Shown: positions 7,230 through 16,164, numbered from the stretch's first letter. The stretch: 64,000 nucleotides of DNA from Pseudomonas bubulae (GCF_037023725.1 NZ_CP146077.1:3943001-4007000), one strand, 5' to 3'. Numbers and translations: made by a program. The notes: generated by a model not told the origin, from the letters alone.

Positions 7230-7622
7230 ATGAAATTCGCCATTGCCCTTTATTCAGCGGCCCATGCCCCCTCCTCCCGTCGAGCCTTGCGCTTTGCCGA
7301 GGCAGCGCTGGCAGGCGGCCATGAAATTGTCCGTTTGTTCTTCTATCAGGACGGTGTTCATATTGCCTCGAGCAATATCGTCACGCCGCAAGACGAGCAG
7401 GACCTTGCGCAACAATGGGCAACTTTTGTCAGCCAGCACCAACTCGATGGTGTGGTCTGTATTGCCGCTGCCTTGCGCCGCGGTGTACTCAATGAAGACG
7501 AGTCCGCACGCTATCAGCGGCCCGGGGTCAATGTTCATGCACCCTGGGAGTTGTCCGGACTGGGCCAATTGCACGATGCCATTCAATCGGCCGATCGATT
7601 GATCTGTTTCGGGGGACCTTGA
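7230..7622 (+). CDS. tusD: Sulfurtransferase complex subunit TusD
   Basis: 130-residue DsrE-fold protein. It carries persulfide from TusA within the TusBCD heterohexamer to TusE, for 2-thiolation of the wobble uridine (mnm5s2U34) of Lys, Glu and Gln tRNAs by MnmA. Family features are the N-terminal FAIALYSAAHA, RRALRFAEAALAGGHEI, the acceptor-cysteine region (GVVCIAAALRRGV) and the C-terminal LGQLHDAIQSADRLICFG. First gene of a tight operon: one base separates it from tusC. Confidence 0.95.
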   Translation: MKFAIALYSAAHAPSSRRALRFAEAALAGGHEIVRLFFYQDGVHIASSNIVTPQDEQDLAQQWATFVSQHQLDGVVCIAAALRRGVLNEDESARYQRPGVNVHAPWELSGLGQLHDAIQSADRLICFGGP

Positions 7623-7623
7623 A

Positions 7624-7986
7624 ATGCCCAAGTCACTATTGATTATCAGCCGTCAGGCACCGTGGTCGGGGCCCGGCGCCAAAGAAGCACTGGATATCGT
7701 GCTGGCAGGCGGTGCATTTGATTTGCCGATTGCCCTGCTGTTTATGGATGACGGTATTTTTCAGCTGCTGGCGACTCAAAATGCCGCAGCCATCCAGCAG
7801 AAGAATCTAACGGCCAATCTGCAGGCCCTGTCCATGTTCGGCGTTGACGATCTGTTTGCCTGCAACCACAGCCTTGACGAACGCGGCATCTCAACCGAGG
7901 GGCTTGCGGCAATTGATGTGCAGCCCTTGTCGACTGAAGCTGTCCGCGCTCTTATTGACCGTTATGACCAAGTGATCACCCTCTGA
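7624..7986 (+). CDS. tusC: Sulfurtransferase complex subunit TusC
   Basis: 120-residue DsrF-type subunit of the TusBCD sulfur relay. It has the DsrE/F core (LLIISRQAPWSGPGAKEALDIVLAGGAF, LPIALLFMDDGIFQLL) and the conserved C-terminal VRALIDRYDQVITL. It shares its final base with the tusB start (TGATG overlap), as expected for stoichiometric subunits. Confidence 0.95.
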   Translation: MPKSLLIISRQAPWSGPGAKEALDIVLAGGAFDLPIALLFMDDGIFQLLATQNAAAIQQKNLTANLQALSMFGVDDLFACNHSLDERGISTEGLAAIDVQPLSTEAVRALIDRYDQVITL

Positions 7987-8273
7987 TGTCGACTCTACAT
8001 GTTGTGAGCCACTCACCATTTTCTGACATACGCCTGAGCAGCTGTCTTCGCGTGTTAGGCAGCGACGATGCCCTTTTGCTCTGTGGCGACGCGGTGTATG
8101 CCCTGCAGCTTCAAGGCACTGCTCTCACAGCCCTGACTGGAAAAACCGTATTTATCCTTGAAGAGGACTTGCAGGCACGCAACCTGGAATGTCCGCCATG
8201 GGCGGCCTGCGTTGATTACCCGGCTTTCGTCGAGCTGTCGATTCGTTACGACAAGGTCAACAGCTGGCTATGA
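7986..8273 (+). CDS. tusB: Sulfurtransferase complex subunit TusB
   Basis: 95-residue DsrH-type subunit, the smallest of the TusBCD complex. MSTLHVVSHSPFSD, LLLCGDAVYAL and the C-terminal FVELSIRYDKVNSW are typical. It overlaps both neighbours by 1-4 bases. Confidence 0.94.
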   Translation: MSTLHVVSHSPFSDIRLSSCLRVLGSDDALLLCGDAVYALQLQGTALTALTGKTVFILEEDLQARNLECPPWAACVDYPAFVELSIRYDKVNSWL

Positions 8274-8605
8274 ATACGCTCACCCTCAACGGTAAAAATA
8301 TCGAGCTGGACAAGGACGGTTATCTGCTCGATCTCAACGACTGGTCCGCTGATGTTGCTCAGGCACTGGCGGCGCAGGCAGGTATTGAGTTGAGCGCCGA
8401 ACACTGGGAAATCCTCGAGTTGTTGCGCAGCTTTTATCAGGAGTTCGAGCTATCGCCTGCCACTCGCCCTCTGATCAAGTACACGGCACTCAAATTGGGT
8501 CCAGAAAAGGGCAATAGCCTGCATCTCAACCGACTGTTTAACGGCACCCCTGCCAAACTCGCCGCCAAGCTGGCGGGCCTGCCCAAACCGACCAATTGCC
8601 TATGA
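8270..8605 (+). CDS. tusE: TusE/DsrC family sulfur relay protein
   Basis: 111-residue DsrC-like protein that takes sulfur from TusBCD and presents it to MnmA. The conserved C-terminal arm ends PKPTNCL, with the single reactive cysteine as the penultimate residue. Members of dissimilatory sulfur pathways carry a second cysteine about ten residues earlier; it is absent here, which fits the tRNA-thiolation role. The body shows DKDGYLLDLNDWSADVAQALA and the helical LLRSFYQEFELSPA. The ATG overlaps the end of tusB by 4 bases. Confidence 0.95.
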   Translation: MNTLTLNGKNIELDKDGYLLDLNDWSADVAQALAAQAGIELSAEHWEILELLRSFYQEFELSPATRPLIKYTALKLGPEKGNSLHLNRLFNGTPAKLAAKLAGLPKPTNCL

Positions 8606-9603
8606 ACACTCCCGCTGCGCTGACACTTGAAACTCCCGCCGAACACCCTTTTGCGCAATTTGTACGCATCCTGGGCAAAGGCAAACGGGGTGCCCGCAAC
8701 CTGACTCGGGAAGAAGCCCGCGAAGCCATGGGCATGCTGCTTGACGACAAGGCAGAAGACACGCAACTGGGCGCCTTCCTCATGTTGCTGCGGCATAAAG
8801 AAGAAAGCGCAGAGGAAATGGCCGGTTTTACCGAGGCCGTCAGGGAGCGACTGACACCTCCCGCGATCAAGGTCGACATTGACTGGCCGACTTACGCCGG
8901 TAAAAAACGCCACCTGCCCTGGTACTTGCTGGCAGCCAAGTGCCTGGCACAGCACGGTGTACGCATTTTCATGCATGGCGGCGGCGCCCATACCGCGGGC
9001 CGAATGTACAGCGAGCAGCTTCTCGACGCGCTGGCCATTCCACTGTGTCGCAACTGGCAAAGTGTCAACGAGGCCCTGGATGCGGGGAATCCGGCCTTTA
9101 TGCCGCTGCAGGACTGGGCGCCACAATTGCAACGCATGATCGATCTGCGCAACACCCTCGGGCTGCGCTCGCCGATTCATTCATTGGCTCGCATACTCAA
9201 CCCGCTGGGTGCGCGCTGCGGCCTGCAAAGCATCTTCCATCCGGGCTATCAAAGCGTGCATCGCGAAGCCAGCGGTTTGCTGGGTGACACCAGTATTGTG
9301 GTCAAGGGTGATGGCGGCGAAGTCGAAATCAACCCCGATAGCGCAAGCCATCTTTACGGCACTACAGCTGGTGTTGACTGGGATGAAGAATGGCCAGCAC
9401 TGTCTTCACAGCGCCATGTCAAACCAGCGTCACTAGACCCTGAACACCTCAAGGCATTGTGGCGTGGAGAAGTCCAGGACAGCTACCCGCAACTGGCCTT
9501 GCTGTCGACCATGGCCCTGGCATTGCGCGGTCTGGGCACACCCCGGGCGCAAGCTTTTGAACTGGCTCAGCATTACTGGGACAACCGCAACAAGGCGATT
9601 TAA
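8602..9603 (+). CDS. ybiB: YbiB, TrpD-like glycosyltransferase-family protein
   Basis: 333 residues with the fold of anthranilate phosphoribosyltransferase. TrpD2/YbiB proteins bind nucleic acids in E. coli and are not thought to make tryptophan. Visible parts are the helical N-terminal domain (LTREEAREAMGMLLDDKAED, LGAFLMLLRHKEESAEEMAGFTEA) and a central domain with FMHGGGAHTAGRMY, LRNTLGLRSPIHSLARILNPL and the VVKGDGGEVE segment. ATG 8602 is preferred over an in-frame TTG at 8596; it overlaps the tusE stop as ATGA, so it belongs to the tus operon here. Confidence 0.92.
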   Translation: MNTPAALTLETPAEHPFAQFVRILGKGKRGARNLTREEAREAMGMLLDDKAEDTQLGAFLMLLRHKEESAEEMAGFTEAVRERLTPPAIKVDIDWPTYAGKKRHLPWYLLAAKCLAQHGVRIFMHGGGAHTAGRMYSEQLLDALAIPLCRNWQSVNEALDAGNPAFMPLQDWAPQLQRMIDLRNTLGLRSPIHSLARILNPLGARCGLQSIFHPGYQSVHREASGLLGDTSIVVKGDGGEVEINPDSASHLYGTTAGVDWDEEWPALSSQRHVKPASLDPEHLKALWRGEVQDSYPQLALLSTMALALRGLGTPRAQAFELAQHYWDNRNKAI

Positions 9604-9648
9604 GCCCAAGGCCAACCACCTCAACACGCTTGTTTACGAGAGCCCAAG

Positions 9649-9876
9649 ATGCTTATCCCCTACGACCAGCTTGAACCCGACACCCTCACCCGCCTGATCG
9701 AGGACTTTGTGAGTCGCGACGGCACGGACAACGGCGATGACACTCCCCAGGAAACCCGTGTACTGCGGGTTCGACATGCATTGAGCAAAGGCCAGGCAGT
9801 AATTTTCTTCGATCTGGAAAGCCAGCAATGCCAACTGATGCCCAGGCACGCGGTACCGAAGGAATTTTTTGATTAA
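9649..9876 (+). CDS. YheU family protein
   Basis: 75-residue small acidic protein of the UPF0270 (YheU) family, function unknown. The start MLIPYDQLEPDTLTRLIEDFVSRDGTD is the family signature. It lies 45 bases after ybiB and probably ends the same transcript. It converges with the csrA-like gene, overlapping its stop by 4 bases. Confidence 0.93.
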   Translation: MLIPYDQLEPDTLTRLIEDFVSRDGTDNGDDTPQETRVLRVRHALSKGQAVIFFDLESQQCQLMPRHAVPKEFFD

Positions 9877-10076
9877 ACCTTGGCCGAAGATCCGGTTGCC
9901 TGCTGCCCGACGGGCTGGTTTTTTATCCGCTCATAAATTTCCGAGCGATGCACGCTGATATGCCTGGGAGCTTCAATCCCCAGGCGCACGTTGTTGCCGT
10001 TAACGGCGATGACAAACAGCGTTATATCTTCCCCGATTGAAAAATGCTCTCCGACGGTTCGACTCAGTATCTGCAT
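9873..10076 (-). CDS. csrA: CsrA/RsmA family RNA-binding regulator (divergent paralogue)
   Basis: 67-residue translational regulator that binds GGA motifs in mRNA leaders. L4, R6, V8-G9-E10 and the RNA-contacting R44 (in VHRSEIYERI) are kept. The middle (HFSIGEDITLFVIAVNGNN) and the start MQILSRT differ from the standard MLILTRRVGE, so this is a secondary paralogue of the kind pseudomonads carry beside RsmA and RsmE. ATG 10076 with GAGGAT upstream is the family start; the frame extends further upstream without a reason to use it. The tail after residue 52 is not conserved. Confidence 0.9.
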   Translation of the reverse strand: MQILSRTVGEHFSIGEDITLFVIAVNGNNVRLGIEAPRHISVHRSEIYERIKNQPVGQQATGSSAKV

Positions 10077-10211
10077 GGCTCTCATCCTCAAGGGTGGGGA
10101 GCCACAAAGACTGCACGGCATAAAAACCGGCTTCAATACTTACAAGTTAATTCAGTTACAACCTACTGCATACAAGGCTTATTCCTACGTACTCCCTACG
10201 GAATTTTCCCT

Positions 10212-10544
10212 TTACGAGGGGGTAAAACGCGGTCCCAGCAAGATGATGGTCGCGCCAATCACGCACAGTCCTACCCCGAGCCAATCTGAGCCCAGTGGCC
10301 GGATACGTTCCACTACTGCCAGCCAGGCAATGGATGTCACGATGTAAATCCCGCCATAGGCCGCATAGGCCCGCCCGGCATAGGCTGCCTCAACCTTGGT
10401 CAGCAGCAGGGCAAACAGCACCAGGCTCAGAATAGCGGGCAAAGCCCACCAGGCACTTTTGCCCTGACGAAGCCACATCCAGAACCCGTAGCAGCCTGCA
10501 ATTTCAAACAGAGCAGCCAAAAAAAACCAAACGTAATTGAGCAT
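10212..10544 (-). CDS. YnfA family (UPF0060) small membrane protein
   Basis: 110 residues, four transmembrane helices, related to small multidrug resistance transporters. The signature [15 protein letters not shown] and the [21 protein letters not shown] segment are clear. YnfA homologues in enterobacteria have been linked to efflux; the substrate here is unknown. ATG 10544 ([17 protein letters not shown]) is the family start; the frame is open further upstream. Confidence 0.92.
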   Translation of the reverse strand: MLNYVWFFLAALFEIAGCYGFWMWLRQGKSAWWALPAILSLVLFALLLTKVEAAYAGRAYAAYGGIYIVTSIAWLAVVERIRPLGSDWLGVGLCVIGATIILLGPRFTPS

Positions 10545-10751
10545 GTGCAGTGTTTCCAGGTGGGCAGCGCGCCACCCTACCTGCGCACCTGCCACCGATC
10601 AAGGCAGAACTGTTTTTGAGTACGGCATGAAAAAAGTTGAATTATTCATCGAGCTGGAGAGTCGGATTTTATAAGCACTGCCCATCCTTGTTCCTGAAGC
10701 GGCGCCCCGTAAAACTGAACGTTGGCGGAACACCACAAAAAGGAAATGCTC

Positions 10752-10904
10752 ATGACCACAATTCTTCTGATCGTCCTGATTTTGCTGTTAATCGGCGGAT
10801 TACCTGTGTTTCCGCACTCCAAAAGCTGGGGCTATGGCCCCTCAGGGATTATCGGTACCGTACTGGTTGTACTGTTGATATTACTGTTGCTCGGCAAGAT
10901 TTGA
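10752..10904 (+). CDS. DUF3309 family small membrane protein
   Basis: 50-residue hydrophobic peptide (MTTILLIVLILLLIGGLPVF, then HSKSWGYGPSG and a second membrane segment). This is the DUF3309 pattern: two transmembrane segments around a WGYGPSG turn. Function unknown; relatives are common in stress-induced loci. ATG 10752 has AGGAA 7 bases upstream. Confidence 0.9.
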   Translation: MTTILLIVLILLLIGGLPVFPHSKSWGYGPSGIIGTVLVVLLILLLLGKI

Positions 10905-10910
10905 CCCAAT

Positions 10911-10938
10911 AAAAAAGAGGCCCTGAGGCCTCTTTTTT
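10911..10938. terminator. Bidirectional terminator
   Basis: AAAAAAGAGGCC, loop CTGA, GGCCTCTTTTTT. It serves both the DUF3309 gene (plus) and the LTA-synthase-like gene (minus). Confidence 0.93.
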
Positions 10939-10952
10939 ATTTAACTGGCTGA

Positions 10953-13031
10953 TTATTTCGGATCAGCCACACCTGCGGTGTTGTCCAGCAGGCTCTTGGT
11001 CGCGGTCTGCAGGAAGGATTCGAGCTTTTTCTTCAGCTCGGTCGCTTCAGGCGAGTCAGTGACCACTGTCGCTTCAGGGTTGGCACCCAATTTGTACTGC
11101 CAAACCTTGGCCGGCATGTCTTTAGGCTGCACCAGCAAGTGGTCGTCACTGATGATCGCCACGGTCTGGTCACTGCCAGACGGCTTGATCACACCACTGC
11201 CTTTGTCACCCTCAGGCAGAGTCAGCAGGTCACGGCCCCAGCATTGCTGACGGAACTCACCACCCAGACGCCCCATGATGGTTGGCACGATGTCGACCTG
11301 AGTGCCCACGATATCAGTGCGTGTACCAAACTTCTCCTGGATACCAGGGCCGATCAGCAGCAACGGCACGTTGAAACGCCCCAGGTCCATCTCGGAAATC
11401 TGCTGCTCGTTACCGAAACCGTGGTCGCCCACGATCACAAACAGGGTTTCCTTGAAGTAGGGTTCTTTGCGCGCTTTTTCGAAGAACTGCCCCAGCGCCC
11501 AGTCGGAATAACGCATCGCCGTCAAATGCTCGTTGAGCGAACCGCGATCGGTTACCGGCTCGACCGGCAATGGCGTAGGCAAGGCATACGGCGTGTGGTT
11601 GGACAGGGTTTGCAGCAGCGCATAGAAAGGTTCTTTGCCTTCACGCTTTTTCAGCTCTTCCAGGCCGCGGTTGAACATGTCCTGGTCGGACACACCCCAG
11701 GTAGGATCAGAGAACACCGGGTCAACGAAATCGTTACGACCTACAAAAGTGGTCATGCCCTGGTTACTGAAGAAACCAGACTGGTTGTCCCAGGCAAAGT
11801 CGCCGTTGTAGACATACACGTCATCGAACTTGCGAGCGCTGAGCAGTTCCGGCAAGCCGGACAGCTTGTGGCTGCCTTCCGGGGTCTGCATCAGGTATTC
11901 AAAACCCGGCAGGTTCGGGAAGCACGCCATGGTGGCGAACATGCCCTGGTGGGTATGGGTGCCATTGGAGAAGAAGCGCTCGAACAGCAAGCCTTGCTTG
12001 GACAGCTCATCGAAGTACGGGGTGATATTGCCCGGACGACCCAGCGCACCCACCGAGTGACCGGCGAAGCTTTCCATCAGGATTACGACGACGTTCTTGA
12101 TAGGCAGGGTTTTTTCCGCAGGCGGCGTGGTATCGCGACGCACAGGAGCGGTATCAGGATCAACCAGCTTGTCATTTTCAGTCAGCAGCATGTCGCGCAC
12201 GGTCTGCGTCGCTACGGGCTGCTCAAGGGTAGCCTTCCAGATATTGGTGCGATCGTCACCGAAGCGACTTTTCGCAGCGGCAATCAATGACAGAGAGCCG
12301 TTGAGCCCCAACTGATTGGCGAAGTTGGAGTCGGTTGTGTAGGCATCACCCCAACGCAGCGGAGGACCCTGACGCAATGTGCCACGGGCCAGGACCACAC
12401 ACACCAGCAGCAGCACGACAAATACCGCTGCACGGCCGTAGCAGGGCGCCACCGCACGCGAAGTGCCAGCAGCCGCGCGGGTAGCGCTGGAACGGGTCAC
12501 GCGGTCGGCGCCGCGGAAGGCAAAGTACAAAATGACAGTGCCGACAGCCCAGGACAGCAGGTAACGCACCACCGGGAAGCCATACCAAAGCATGCTCATC
12601 ACGGTTTTCGGGTCTTCCTTCACATACTGGAAAACCAGACCGTTAAGACGCTGATGGAACTCACGGTAGAAGTCCATCTCCATCAGGCCCAAAAACAGCG
12701 CCAGGCTGGATGCTGCAGTCAGCCAGAAACGCAGCACACCGCGCATGGCCATGGCCTTGACACTGAGCACCGCCAGCAGCAGCGGAATACTGAAGTACAC
12801 GACAATCCGCGCGTCAAAGCGCAGACCGTTGCCGAAGGCTTCAAGGAACGTCGATGCCGGGGTGTCGAGGATCATTTCCCGGTTGTAAACCAGCAATGCC
12901 ACCCGCAACAGGGTGAACATCACCATCATGATCAAGGCACAGAGCAGCGTAAACGCCAGATGCGATTTGACGGTCGGTTGCAACACACGCGTGGCCGCGT
13001 GCTGTTGGCTTGGGGCGTCCGGGTTTGCCAT
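10953..13031 (-). CDS. LTA synthase family phosphoglycerol transferase
   Basis: 692-residue inner-membrane enzyme: about five N-terminal transmembrane helices (residues 25-210) and a periplasmic sulfatase/alkaline-phosphatase-fold domain (about 300-620). The catalytic threonine lies in SNGTHTHQGMFATMACFPNLPG, and metal ligands are seen in VVILMESFAGHS and GDHGFGNEQQ. In Gram-positives this family polymerises lipoteichoic acid. In Gram-negatives such enzymes move phosphoglycerol onto periplasmic glucans or other envelope glycans, the likely role here. Monocistronic; speE upstream is transcribed in the same direction after a 350-base gap with a REP pair. Confidence 0.9.
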   Translation of the reverse strand: MANPDAPSQQHAATRVLQPTVKSHLAFTLLCALIMMVMFTLLRVALLVYNREMILDTPASTFLEAFGNGLRFDARIVVYFSIPLLLAVLSVKAMAMRGVLRFWLTAASSLALFLGLMEMDFYREFHQRLNGLVFQYVKEDPKTVMSMLWYGFPVVRYLLSWAVGTVILYFAFRGADRVTRSSATRAAAGTSRAVAPCYGRAAVFVVLLLVCVVLARGTLRQGPPLRWGDAYTTDSNFANQLGLNGSLSLIAAAKSRFGDDRTNIWKATLEQPVATQTVRDMLLTENDKLVDPDTAPVRRDTTPPAEKTLPIKNVVVILMESFAGHSVGALGRPGNITPYFDELSKQGLLFERFFSNGTHTHQGMFATMACFPNLPGFEYLMQTPEGSHKLSGLPELLSARKFDDVYVYNGDFAWDNQSGFFSNQGMTTFVGRNDFVDPVFSDPTWGVSDQDMFNRGLEELKKREGKEPFYALLQTLSNHTPYALPTPLPVEPVTDRGSLNEHLTAMRYSDWALGQFFEKARKEPYFKETLFVIVGDHGFGNEQQISEMDLGRFNVPLLLIGPGIQEKFGTRTDIVGTQVDIVPTIMGRLGGEFRQQCWGRDLLTLPEGDKGSGVIKPSGSDQTVAIISDDHLLVQPKDMPAKVWQYKLGANPEATVVTDSPEATELKKKLESFLQTATKSLLDNTAGVADPK

Positions 13032-13384
13032 GTCGTTTTAGGACCCATTGGTTCAAGTTGAAGTGGCTTTATCACCGGTGGCTTGCCACGGGTGCATCGC
13101 TCTTTAATTACACAGATTTTGACCCGAGACCCACCAGAAACGCCTGAACTGAGGCGTTTACGAGTAGACAGGCAAAATTTTGCGTGCGAATTGTCTTAAA
13201 GGTACCGTGAAAATTTCGTGCAGAGCACATCTTGAAACATAAGAAAGGGCGCTCATTCCCTGTGGGAGCGGGCTTGTTAGCGATTGGAGCAACGCGGTCC
13301 AACTTTAAACCGCGTCGCCTGCATCGCGGGTAAGCCCGCTCCCACAGTTCTACAACTGACGCCCTGCCTTGCTACTGCACAGCC
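13032..13384. other. Intergenic region with promoter of the LTA-synthase-like gene and a REP pair
   Basis: 353 bases. The right part is the REP doublet described separately. 13080-13230 is AT-richer and probably holds the promoter. No other gene is supported. Confidence 0.5.
13261..13347. repeat. REP doublet (inverted pair)
   Basis: TGTGGGAGCGGGCTTG at the left end and its inverted partner AAGCCCGCTCCCACAG at the right end enclose about 55 bases with a second inversion (ACGCGGT/ACCGCGT). Typical Pseudomonas REP doublet, downstream of speE. Confidence 0.9.
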
Positions 13385-14260
13385 TCAGTCGTTGCTTGGC
13401 TTGTTGATAGCCTGCAAAACATATTGCGGCAAGGCGAAAGCACCGATATGAACTTCCGGATTGTAGTAGCGGGTCACGATACCGCTACCGGCAAAACGTT
13501 GACGCAGGGTCTCAAGCGGCAACTTGCGATAGCTCGCATCAGTCGAACCCCAGGCGAAGGTCATGGAGCCGCCGATATAGGTAGGCACGGCAGCCTGGTA
13601 GAAATGCCAGTCAGCAAACAGGCTGCGCATGCGCCCGGCGGTGGTCTGCACTTCCTGCAACTGCATAAATGGCGTGCCGTTCTGGGTGACCAGTACACCC
13701 CCTTCATTCAGGCAGCGATGGCAAGCCTGGTAGAAGTTCTCGGAGAACAGCACTTCGCCCGGCCCGATCGGGTCGGTGGAATCCGAGATGATCACGTCGA
13801 ATTTTTCTTCGGTAGTGGCGACAAAACGCATGCCGTCGTCGATCACCAGATTCAGGCGTGGATCGTCGTACGCACCCTTGGAGTGGTTGGGCAGGAACTC
13901 TTTGCACATGTCCACCACGGTGCCGTCGATCTCGACCATGGTGATGTGCTCAATGCCAATGTGCTTGGAGACTTCGCGCAACATGCCGCCATCACCACCG
14001 CCAATGATCAGCACGCGCTTGACTGCACCGTGGGCCAGGATCGGCACATGGGTAAGCATTTCGTGGTAGATGAATTCGTCCGCTTCGGTGGTCTGGATCA
14101 CGCCGTCCAGAGCCATTACGCGGCCCATGACCGGGTTTTCGAAGATCACCAGATGCTGGTGATCGGTTCGCACTTCATGGAGCAGCTTGTCCATGCGAAA
14201 GCGTTGGCCATAGCCTTCGTAAAGGGTTTCGAGATAGTGGTTGTCAAGCGATTCGGCCAT
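13385..14260 (-). CDS. speE: Polyamine aminopropyltransferase (spermidine synthase)
   Basis: 291 residues. Transfers the aminopropyl group of decarboxylated SAM to putrescine, releasing methylthioadenosine (MTA). The SAM-binding motif [10 protein letters not shown] and the catalytic loop [12 protein letters not shown] are intact, with the conserved [16 protein letters not shown] 14260 gives the family start [16 protein letters not shown]. The MTA it releases is the substrate of the salvage pathway whose mtn genes lie at 16.5-18.5 kb, so the two activities are encoded close together. Confidence 0.96.
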   Translation of the reverse strand: MAESLDNHYLETLYEGYGQRFRMDKLLHEVRTDHQHLVIFENPVMGRVMALDGVIQTTEADEFIYHEMLTHVPILAHGAVKRVLIIGGGDGGMLREVSKHIGIEHITMVEIDGTVVDMCKEFLPNHSKGAYDDPRLNLVIDDGMRFVATTEEKFDVIISDSTDPIGPGEVLFSENFYQACHRCLNEGGVLVTQNGTPFMQLQEVQTTAGRMRSLFADWHFYQAAVPTYIGGSMTFAWGSTDASYRKLPLETLRQRFAGSGIVTRYYNPEVHIGAFALPQYVLQAINKPSND

Positions 14261-14463
14261 GGGTAGTCCCCTTGAATGCTGGTGGCAACGGACGGTCACC
14301 CGCCCATGATCGACAGCCGAACCTCATACCGCTATCGCGACACGGGTCCAACTGCCCAAGAAAGGCGCGCATTCTACGTCGAGGAACATGACAGGTCGAA
14401 CCTTGACGCCGACAATCTAAGCGGGCAACCACGATTTACCGTCGCTGCCCGCTGGCAAGCAGC

Positions 14464-14655
14464 TCAAATACGCACATTGCCCCGCGGCCCGGCGATGGCC
14501 CAAATCACCAGCCCCAGTACCGGCAGGAACAGAATCAGCAGCACCCAAAGCACTTTCGCGCCCGTCCCGGCGCCGCTTTTGATTACGTTGATGATGGCCC
14601 AGATATCCAGGGCCAGAATAATCAGACCGATCAGACCATTAAACGTTGAACCCAT
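14464..14655 (-). CDS. Small membrane protein with PLDc_N domain
   Basis: 63 residues, two transmembrane helices (LIGLIILALDIWAIINVI and LWVLLILFLPVLGLVIWAI) matching the N-terminal membrane module of cardiolipin synthases (PLDc_N), without the phospholipase D part. Stand-alone copies are common and of unknown function. ATG 14655. Confidence 0.88.
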   Translation of the reverse strand: MGSTFNGLIGLIILALDIWAIINVIKSGAGTGAKVLWVLLILFLPVLGLVIWAIAGPRGNVRI

Positions 14656-14739
14656 GATGACGCTCCCGAGTGAGTACTTGTGCTCATAGGATAGTCACCC
14701 GCGGCCAGGGTTCCGTTTTTTATTGCAGCAGCCAGGGTT

Positions 14740-15270
14740 TCAGACGTGGACGGCAACCTTGAGGGCTTCCAGCGATGGCGCAGCGGCGATGCCGACTTCG
14801 GCACACAGTTCCAGCACGCGCGGCACGTCATTGCCGTAAACCAGCACCACCTGGATTTCGTCGTCCAGCGGCTGGCTCAGGTTGACCAGCACATAACCGC
14901 CCTGCTCCGGGCTCATGCTGCCCATCTGGATCTGGATGCGGTTGAGCGCGGTCAGCGCTTCGGTCTTGGCCAATTGCTTTGGCTTGATATTGAACGCTAC
15001 ATCAGGACCGAAAGAGGCGACGATCTGGGCAAACAGGTCCATCCAGGTATCGGCCTGGAACAACACCGTTTCCGGCAAGCTGCCCACCACAACCCATTCA
15101 CCCAGCGGGATCGGGAAGCTGTCGTCGTAGTTGATGTCCGGGTTGGCAAGCAGAAATGCTGCCTGATCGGCGTAGGCTTGAGCCGCCTCGTCCGCGATGG
15201 AGGCGATTTCGTCGTCGCCCATGCACCCAGAGCTGATTTTGCTGATGAGTTCAACGAGAGTGGTTTTCAT
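14740..15270 (-). CDS. Conserved protein of unknown function
   Basis: 176 residues, acidic, soluble, no signal or membrane segment. N-terminal helices (TTLVELISKISSGCMGDDEIASIADEAAQ) precede an alpha/beta domain. I know similar proteins only as hypothetical genes in Pseudomonas. ATG 15270 has AAGGAAA upstream. It precedes the PLDc_N gene by about 85 bases on the same strand. Confidence 0.8.
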   Translation of the reverse strand: MKTTLVELISKISSGCMGDDEIASIADEAAQAYADQAAFLLANPDINYDDSFPIPLGEWVVVGSLPETVLFQADTWMDLFAQIVASFGPDVAFNIKPKQLAKTEALTALNRIQIQMGSMSPEQGGYVLVNLSQPLDDEIQVVLVYGNDVPRVLELCAEVGIAAAPSLEALKVAVHV

Positions 15271-15338
15271 GGGCGAGGCCTGTCACAAGGAAAATTAAGG
15301 GCGCGCAGGATATATCAATTGCGCCCTTCAAGGGGCGA

Positions 15339-15872
15339 TCAGCCCAACAGCTTCTCAAGTTGCGCCACGGTTTCGGCTGCGCCCATGGTCCTGGCGGCAT
15401 CCAGGGCGGTGATGCCATTGGCGTCCTTGGCTTTTGGATCGGCGCCCTTGCTGATCAGGTAATCGATGATTTCCCCACGATTGAACATGGCGGCCATCAT
15501 CAGCGCTGTACGGCCATCAAATGATGCGCCTTCAACTTGTGCGCCACCTTCAACCAGGGTCTTGACCATTTCCAGGTCGCCCTTGAAGGCAGCACCTGCA
15601 ATCGGGCTCTGGCCATTGTCATTGCGGATCTCGGGGTCGGCATTGTGCTCAAGCAGCACCTTCACCGCTTCAACGTGGCCGTGATAGCTGGCCAGCATCA
15701 ACAGGGTATCGCCCTTGTGGTTGCGCAAATTGGCCGGCAAGCCCTTGCTCAGCAAGGCTGCCAGCATTGCAGCATCACCATCCCGTGCCTTGTTGAACAC
15801 CTGCTCGGCAAAGTCGGCGGCCTCTTCCGGGGTCATCTGGCGGCTCTGGTCTGCTGGCTTGTTCTCTGACAT
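15339..15872 (-). CDS. Ankyrin repeat protein
   Basis: 177 residues. After a charged N-terminus (SENKPADQSRQMTPEEAADFAEQVFNKARDGD) there are about four ankyrin repeats, recognised by GDTLLMLASYHGHVEAVKVLLEHNADP, GQSPIAGAAFKGDLEMV, GRTALMMAAMFNRGEIIDYLISKGADP and GITALDAARTMG. Cytoplasmic, no signal peptide; a protein-binding scaffold of unknown partner. ATG 15872 is preferred over an in-frame GTG at 15884. Confidence 0.92.
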   Translation of the reverse strand: MSENKPADQSRQMTPEEAADFAEQVFNKARDGDAAMLAALLSKGLPANLRNHKGDTLLMLASYHGHVEAVKVLLEHNADPEIRNDNGQSPIAGAAFKGDLEMVKTLVEGGAQVEGASFDGRTALMMAAMFNRGEIIDYLISKGADPKAKDANGITALDAARTMGAAETVAQLEKLLG

Positions 15873-15995
15873 GTAAGGTTCCACCCTGGCTACAAAAAAA
15901 ACCTAGTTTCCTGAGACGCAGACACGGTGTCACCCCTTTTTTGCTCAATGCACCCATAGGAACAATCAATCAGCTGTCTGAGCCTGATACCGACT

Positions 15996-16062
15996 GGGCA
16001 AAATGCAGGATGCACGATGGCCACTCATGCAAAATGCACGATAAATGCTTTTTGCATAAATT
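15996..16062. promoter_or_regulatory. Repeated GCAAAATGCA motif upstream of the DUF3509 gene
   Basis: GCAAAATGCA occurs at 15998-16007 and again at 16029-16038, 31 bases apart (three helical turns), each followed within 10 bases by GCACGAT or CACGATAAA. A related inverted copy (ATGCTTTTTGCAT) lies at about 16044-16056. The spacing suggests a regulator site. No regulator is known to me for it. Confidence 0.4.
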
Positions 16063-16164
16063 ATAAGCTGTTGATTTATATGGATTTTTTAAAAAAAGAA
16101 TAGTGGCACAATCACTGCAATCTCTACTCCATACAAGCATTCAAGCGCTAATGGAGCTGAACAT

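Noticed and set aside
11139..12290. 383-residue open frame antisense to the LTA-synthase-like gene
   Set aside because: Shadow of a conserved gene in high-GC DNA; Gln/His/Arg-rich composition typical of antisense frames.
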